Made by a program: the position numbers and the translations under genes
Origin: Parelaphostrongylus tenuis
Lineage: Eukaryota; Nematoda; Chromadorea; Rhabditida; Metastrongylidae
Direction: 5' to 3'
Assembly: GCA_019055375.1 (NCBI GenBank)
Contig: JAHQIW010001431.1
Location: 51,608 to 115,607 of the forward strand
DNA length: 64,000 bases
Part shown: piece after piece, positions 58,530 through 64,000 of the stretch
How positions within the stretch are numbered: the first letter of the stretch is position 1
Layout of the letters: each line of letters opens with the position of its first letter
The notes under the pieces: generated by a model
What the model was told of the DNA's origin: nothing
Database searches by the model: none
What the model saw: only the letters and a program-made list of their open reading frames with translations

Positions 58530-59940
58530 TAATATTCTCACGTCATCTGTCTTCTCTCTTTGTTTCTCCTAATATTTAATTTCTTTCTTTCAAATTATTC
58601 AAATAGCGTGCTCCAAAGCCCTGAAGAAGTATGTGTGAATTGAAAGATAATCTCAGAGATAATTTTTTGAAAAAAAAGTAAACTTTATGACAGAAGTGGA
58701 ACATTTTTGACTTCACTGCTTAGAAATGTCAAAAATCAATGAGTGTTCCTGGGAGCAATAGTACTAGTAGCAACGACAGCTAGAATGATATTAATAATAG
58801 TACATTGTCTTTGATATCTCATCCGATGCAAACAAATATTGTGCACTGATCGAGCCATTGGTAGCTTACAGAGATCTTCATTGAGCAACTGATCATCACA
58901 ATAAATTATCTCCGATGCGAAATGATTCAGTCATTGTTCATCTTTTCTTCTCTTTGAATGTCCTCATTAATTTCAATCGAAATAAAAAAAATATCTCGGT
59001 GTCAGTCATTTCCTCCCCGAGCAACCATCTATTTATTGTGTTAAGCTTTTCCTATATTTGAATGCATTGATTACAATTGAATACCAGTTAAAAGCTCACA
59101 AAATAGTATCAAAACAGCAAAATATTTTCGAAAAGTACGTCTCGACTTTTTACGCTGGTTGCATTCATACATATTATATTCATAGATTTGAAAAATCAAA
59201 AATGAAAAGTCAGAAATGAGAATGTTCCAAGTAAACAGGTGATAATCATGTGAAGGATTTGAAGAGAAAATATAGTAAAGTAGTGCTCAATCATTTTCGC
59301 CCAGTTTTGTCAAAACGCACAGTTATAACGAACCGTTTCAAAGATGTCTGTCCGCTTCAGCTGAAATTAAAATAATAATTTTACGTATAGACATCTGACG
59401 TCTGTTATTGTCCCTCCACCCACCAAGGCCGCTGATCACCTCTGATAGAAATTCAGAAGGTTTTCAGTAGAGCTATCTTAGACTTCAACAGAAATCAACT
59501 CGACCAGTTCTCAACTATCTACATTCGTAAACAAGAGAGTTCCTCGAGGGGAAGGCGAAACTAGATGCAAGTCCAAAAACTTTCTTAATAGATGCAGGAC
59601 GATGAAACAAATGGAAAAAGTGCTCGGATATGCATAATAGGTGGAGTCGGATTGTATAAACAATGAATAGAAATGCTCCAACAAGTTTACATTAGTCTTT
59701 GCTTCCAGAAGACCTGGTAATACCAGGAACTGTCCGCGCGAATTTTCCTCAATCATTTTTTTCAGTTGGAATGGGGAAATTTGATAAAATTGCGCAATAA
59801 CAGAGTGTTCGGGATTGAAATGTTTATTCCATTTCTGATGACTAGTAATGAGCTGCGATGATGTCGGCAGTTTGTTCTTAATCGGGTTCGAAATTATGCT
59901 AATCGAGAGTGTAAAAGAGAGCTGAGGCATGGCCATATTT
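58530..59940. other. Intergenic or 3' UTR stretch
   Basis: The 146-codon minus-strand frame 59511-59951 begins at the stop codon of the terminal exon described next and has no domain. I treat it as untranslated. Confidence 0.4.
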
Positions 59941-59950
59941 ATAGTGATCA

Positions 59951-60005
59951 CTATGGTGTTTCCGAGAATTTGTAGTAGTCGTAATCGCGTAGATTTTCAT
60001 AGAAT
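59951..60005 (-). CDS. Terminal exon of a minus-strand gene
   Basis: After a perfect acceptor (TTTTTCAG, next to 60005) the frame reads FYENLRDYDYYKFSETP and stops (TAG 59951-59953). It enters in phase 2. The aromatic and acidic tail is protein-like. Upstream exons should lie at higher coordinates on the minus strand, but I could not identify any before the end of the window. Confidence 0.35.
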
Positions 60006-60350
60006 CTGAAAAATGATTTTAGTTTGAAGTGACAAAAAAGAAATGCTACAAACGCTCATGAAAACATCGGAGTTATGTTTAGCTAATAGAAAATTATGCC
60101 TTGGATATAATATTTTTTTTATCTTACCAAGATAAATAGTATATTGACAATAATATGGTTGAACATATGAAAAACTTGAAAAGATTGCGATGACAAAAAT
60201 AACTAACTAGTAATTTTGTGGACTACAGAGTTCATTGAGAAGGAAAAACAGAAATTATAAATTCTAGCGTTACCTATGAGTATTCAGCTAAAGACTGTGT
60301 TCAATTTTGAAAATGTAGGTAATGTCACCGGAGTTAATCAGTCACGGAAG
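60006..60350. other. AT-rich, probably intronic
   Basis: No exon with matching phase was found immediately upstream of the terminal exon. Confidence 0.3.
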
Positions 60351-60356
60351 TACACG

Positions 60357-60582
60357 TCAAGCATTCAAATTTATAACCATCGTTAAAGGTGATTAAATGT
60401 ATATTTAGGCTTTACAATGACTTGCGATGGCCTGAAGATACATCACAACACTGCTGCTATCCTTCCAGATATCTCTGATAACAATTTCCCGACACCGGAG
60501 GTATAAAAACTTGGTGGGTTCAGGACCCAACAGCCACATATGTGTTTTAGATCACCTCTAATCACTGTGCCACACGCACGTC
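60357..60582 (-). repeat. tRNA-derived SINE, family S1, diverged
   Basis: The plus strand has GGCTTTACAATGACTTGCGA, CACTGCTGCTATCCTTCCAG and CACCTCTAATCACTGTGCCA in S1 order. Confidence 0.58.
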
Positions 60583-61168
60583 ATTTTCATTCTCAAATAC
60601 GAATATTTTTTTTGTTTAGATAATTTGGAGCTGCATTCTCTTGCACTGTATCATATAAATCTTGACCATTTCCTTTTCATTCAAATGATATAAGAGCCTT
60701 CTTCGCCGCTATTTCGGCATACTGTATCGCATATTCTATTTTGTTACAGTTTATTGCTGATTTTAGAATTTAATTGCCGAGATTGAGGCAAACTTAGAAA
60801 GGTGGTAACATGTAGTAGTCTCGCTTTGCAGTAACAAATGTCGACAAACAGCAGCGGAAAAATACGAAAAAACTAATGTTTCATTAACTATTCGTTTCGC
60901 TACAAAGCATTTTGTTATTCATACAGCTCATTACACGACGATCACAGCGAAGCGCTGTACAATCTCTTTGTGCACTGACATTTGCATTCCTGTGAGAATA
61001 ATGGCTGTGAAAGAACCATAGCTCTTGTTGGTAACCTCTGCCCACTCCAGAGACTACACAGGAATCACCATCTAATTATGGAATCTTTTGTGCTCTGGTC
61101 TGTTCTCACCCATTCAAACCTAGATCAGATTAAGTCTATCAACCTTAGGATAAAAGGATAAAGCTGAT

Positions 61169-61446
61169 CGTTGATCAATCTTTGAGGGATGTACCGTGCA
61201 CTCATCTTCAATTTGTATCTTTGTTTGAGGTGATCGAAAGCATATGTGGCCTTTACAATGACTTGTGATGGCCTACCGATGCATCAAGTCAGTGCTGCTA
61301 TCCTCCCGGGTAATTCTGAGATCAGTCTGGTTCCAATTTACCGACTCCGCAGGGATGGGGTGGCTTAGTGATCCATGAATGCAAGATCGAACCACCGATC
61401 TTGTGTGCGACGCAGAGCACCTCTAACCACTGCGCTGCATGCGCTC
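61169..61446 (-). repeat. tRNA-derived SINE, family S1
   Basis: GTTGATCAATCTTTGAGGGA to CACCTCTAACCACTGCGCTG on the plus strand; complete, well-preserved copy with the head on the minus strand. Confidence 0.68.
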
Positions 61447-61662
61447 CTATCAAGCTCACCAGAAGTATTCACGTTATTAATCCACGTAACTTGTATTCAA
61501 TTGTTGCCCACGCTAAGTTATTACTGCTGTATTATTTATACGTATAGAAGGTTAACTACACAAATTTGTGATAAAATTGGCCAAACCCGAGGTACTGTAC
61601 AAGCTTTCATAAGTCCCACGTGACAAAATCAAATATCAACACGGAACGACAATCAGAAGTAA

Positions 61663-61881
61663 GCAGAAATTCTCCCACTGATTTTTTCCCTACAAACTAT
61701 TTGTGTTGTTCATAAGACTCGCTACACGATCACCGGATTCTCGTTTACATTTCCCGATCTGGATAAAGCGGAAAGTTATCATATCATTTTTTACAAAGCC
61801 ATGAAGACCCTCTATAAATGGAAGTTCCAAGCTTCAGAATGTAAAGATTGGCATAGTTGTAAAGTTTCTGAAGTCCTCTAG
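61663..61881 (+). CDS. Protein-like open stretch, unidentified
   Basis: An open frame of 72 codons without an early ATG reads TRYTITGFSFTFPDLDKAES, then YHIIFYKAMKTLYKWKFQAS, ECKDWHSCKVSEVL and a stop. Its composition suggests real protein, possibly an exon or a transposon fragment. No clear acceptor precedes it and no family is recognised. Confidence 0.25.
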   Translation, partial: AEILPLIFSLQTICVVHKTRYTITGFSFTFPDLDKAESYHIIFYKAMKTLYKWKFQASECKDWHSCKVSEVL

Positions 61882-61892
61882 CCAACTGAATA

Positions 61893-62092
61893 TAACGCAG
61901 AAATGTGCTTACTATAACAAACTCGTTAACAGTTGGTTACTGACAGCTTCCGTAGTTCGTATCGAAGAGAGGTTGCAAAGCGATAGCTTTGATGGTGTGA
62001 TGACAGCATACGTCCCTGCTATGGGTGAAAAGGCGGGTTGAACTCCTGCCTGAGGTCGAGTTTTGCATACTAATTAATCTTCGTAGAAAAGT
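61893..62092 (+). repeat. tRNA-derived SINE, family S2
   Basis: GTTAACAGTTGGTTACTGACAG, GAAGAGAGGTTGCAAAGC, a tRNA-like part with box-B-like GGTTGAACTCCTGCC, and CTGAGGTCGAGTTTTGCA. The last block matches the copy at 9990-10150. Confidence 0.52.
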
Positions 62093-62787
62093 ATTTTATT
62101 TGTCACTTACCAAAACAAATGCGTCTACAGTTCAACGATCATCATTCTCGTAATCCTAAGTTTTCCAAAAATTACATTCATTAGTTCAATTGTTAGTTGA
62201 TGCCTATGTTGATTGCGGAGCGATGACGTATGCATGGAAGTGATTAGTATGCTCGATGTGTACTCATCTCGTCCTTTATTACGTTTGCAACTCAGCTACT
62301 CCCTGGACGAACGTCAGCTAAACCACGTGAATAGTGATGTCACTCGTGCCAAGCCAATCTGTACACAACACAAACGTGTACTTTTTTTGAAATGCCACTC
62401 GTAAAAGCTCTAAATGTTGTGTTGATAGCGCTGCGTATAGGGAGTGTGGCGTACTCAACAGAAACGTCACTATAACGCTCTATAAAGCCCCTCAAAATAC
62501 CAACAAAACATCATCGATTGCTCTTCGCCAAATAGTTAAAAATACTAGCTTTTTGTGCAGACAGTACACCATCATCACAACACTTGGCTATCGTAGCGCT
62601 AACATAGCCATCAAAACGATAGTCGAGCACTAAAAACAAATCGCGAAAACATCTACGCACCCAGCGAAAATTGCCATTGAATTGCATGCTATCAGGTAAT
62701 GTCGCTTAAAATTACAGTTATAAATAATGAGAAATCATAAAAATAAAGCTTGCATCCTTAACCACTTCCTATACATTCGACTTTATC

Positions 62788-63004
62788 CAAAGAGCGCTCA
62801 GGGTAAATGGATGTCAATCCAGCCTATACAATAATTTTCGGTGGCCCATCGATGCATCAAAACCAGCGCTACTATCTCCCCTCCCAGGCGGCTTTGGTAG
62901 TAATTTGCTTGAGATGAAGGGCATAGTGAACCGCGTGGGCACACTATTGAACTAGGGACAGCGTGTGTATTCTACGGCATCTCTAACCATTAAGCTACAC
63001 GTCT
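62788..63004 (-). repeat. tRNA-derived SINE, S1-related, tandem unit 1
   Basis: CCAGCCTATACAATAATTTT, CGGTGGCCCATCGATGCATC and ATCTCTAACCATTAAGCTAC parallel S1 blocks. On the minus strand, box-A-like TAGCTTAATGGTTAGAG is followed by AGTTCAATAG. Confidence 0.58.
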
Positions 63005-63065
63005 CCTGTGCATAACTGCCCACCAAGTCCACCCGGTCAGAATTGTTCATTGTTAAATATGCGCT

Positions 63066-63242
63066 GCGCTCAAGGTGAACGAATGTCAATCCAGCCTATA
63101 CAAAAACTTCCGGTGGCCTATCGATGAATCAAAATCTGCGCTACTAAGGGACTGAGGGCATAGTGCTGAAGCGCGTGAGCCCGTTATCGAACTAGGGACA
63201 TTGTGTATCCTACGTCATCTTTGATCATTACGCCACACGTCT
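63066..63242 (-). repeat. tRNA-derived SINE, S1-related, tandem unit 2
   Basis: Same blocks as 62788-63004 (GAATGTCAATCCAGCCTATA, CGGTGGCCTATCGATGAATC, ACACGTCTCCT, ATGCATAACTGC), with a deletion of about 40 bases in the middle. The repeat period is about 280 bases. Confidence 0.6.
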
Positions 63243-63505
63243 CCTATGCATAACTGCGCTCCAGGTTCATCCTGTCAGATTAGTTCATTGAAGTACGCGG
63301 TGTAGTCTCGTCACAAATATTGACTAGAAAGCACGCGGTGTAGGGGACCGACAACGTTGGCTGTTGTTGTGCGAAAATTAACGATATGAAACGGAAGTCA
63401 TAGTCATCGGATCGGAACGACAGCAGCTGAACATACGCACGTCAGTCAGTTAAGCATGGGGAATGCAGTCAGTCGGCGCCGCGTAGTCATCATGGTCTCG
63501 TGACC

Positions 63506-63536
63506 CATCCATCCATCCATCCATCCATCTATCCAT
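63506..63536. repeat. (CCAT)n microsatellite
   Basis: About six to seven CCAT units. Confidence 0.85.
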
Positions 63537-63783
63537 AGTGTGTCGTTCAGTTGATTTATTTCTGGTAGAGAAAAAAAACGCCAGTTATACATCAACAATT
63601 TATTAGATAAATGCATACATAATAAATTGAACAACATGGATCAATAGTAGATTACAAAATTCTCGCTCAACAACTCGTTATTTACTCGTGCGCGCGCTTT
63701 CACTTTGTATGTAGCAAAGCGAAAAAAAAAACAAAAACAAAAGCATTCACCCTACTACATGGGTTTCGTTCATTAAAGATTGA

Positions 63784-64000
63784 CCAAATAAACGGATTAG
63801 TAGTAAGGAAATCAACGGAATAGCGAGTGAAAGCCGGATCTTAACACGATCAACACCGTACAAAAATATGTTAGAACAACGCGTAGATGAGCAAAGCAAT
63901 GTAAGAATGACCCGGAGAGAATTTCTCTCTGAAGAAGAAGAAAAAGAAAAAGAAAAAGAAACAGAAAAAGAACGAGTTTGTAGAACTAAGAACAACTACT
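63784..64000 (+). CDS. Partial open frame running off the window, charged protein
   Basis: After a TGA at 63781-63783 the frame stays open to the last base: PNKRISSKEINGIASESRIL, TRSTPYKNMLEQRVDEQSNV, RMTRREFLSEEEEKEKEKE. It is highly charged and lysine/glutamate rich at the end. ATTAG at about 63.80 kb is a possible acceptor. It could be an exon of a gene to the right, or chance in a purine-rich tract. On the other strand the same DNA gives a serine/phenylalanine-rich frame that I consider a shadow. Confidence 0.3.

Noticed and set aside
59511..59951. 146-codon minus-strand frame
   Set aside because: Starts at the stop codon of a better-supported terminal exon and has no recognisable features; probably 3' UTR.
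62330..62700. Possible second Penelope-like fragment (cysteine-containing stretch)
   Set aside because: No YIG or RT motif could be identified; the resemblance was too weak.
1..64000. CRISPR array, bacterial operon or prophage
   Set aside because: No regularly spaced repeats, no prokaryotic gene structure; introns and eukaryotic transposons throughout.

Overview
This is an AT-rich eukaryotic window that reads like the genome of a parasitic strongylid (hookworm-like) nematode. The evidence is short exons joined by GT-AG introns with TTTCAG-type acceptors, long introns full of repeats, and the transposon content: RTE-clade LINEs, mariner transposases, a Penelope-like element with a GIY-YIG domain, and tRNA-derived SINEs. 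The species is inferred from these families only. There is no bacterial-style operon, no rRNA and no convincing functional tRNA gene.

Host genes are sparse. (1) A five-exon plus-strand gene at 6.5-10.7 kb can be spliced cleanly. It encodes a 179-residue secreted protein with 16 cysteines, in which the first and third cysteine blocks share their spacing. (2) A minus-strand gene at 20.8-14.8 kb has at least eleven exons that join in phase, except for one unresolved junction near 17.1 kb. It encodes a mostly disordered Ser/Pro/Arg/Asp/Tyr-rich protein that I do not recognise. (3) A plus-strand set of exons at 54.0-58.3 kb encodes the C-terminal part of a single-pass membrane protein with an acidic segment. 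A signal-peptide exon at 44.9 kb is its likely first exon, across a 9-kb intron packed with transposons. (4) A terminal exon on the minus strand at about 60.0 kb and several isolated exon-like open stretches (13.0, 30.9, 44.6, 45.7, 61.7, 63.8 kb) are weaker.

Most of the remaining recognisable DNA is mobile. Four broken RTE LINEs lie at 27.4-29.5 (+), 39.5-40.7 (-), 49.0-49.4 (-) and 50.5-53.4 kb (+). Mariner relics lie at 37.8, 42.2, 51.7 (inserted inside the RTE at 50.5-53.4) and 55.3-56.0 kb. Two of the mariner relics are inverted, fold-back structures. A Penelope-like fragment lies at 33.1-33.9 kb. Three tRNA-like SINE families (nine, four and three copies) and at least two anonymous repeat families are spread over the whole window.

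The most interesting signal is a set of small terminal-inverted-repeat elements (4.5, 12.2, 30.6 kb) whose ends resemble decayed type-I hammerhead ribozymes. There is also a separate recurrent CTGAAGA...GAAAC motif (18.6, 34.0, 46.9, 48.2, 57.7 kb) matching the hammerhead core CUGANGA...GAAA. Hammerheads are known in Penelope-like elements, and a Penelope fragment is present here, so these may be the ends of an autonomous/non-autonomous retroelement system.
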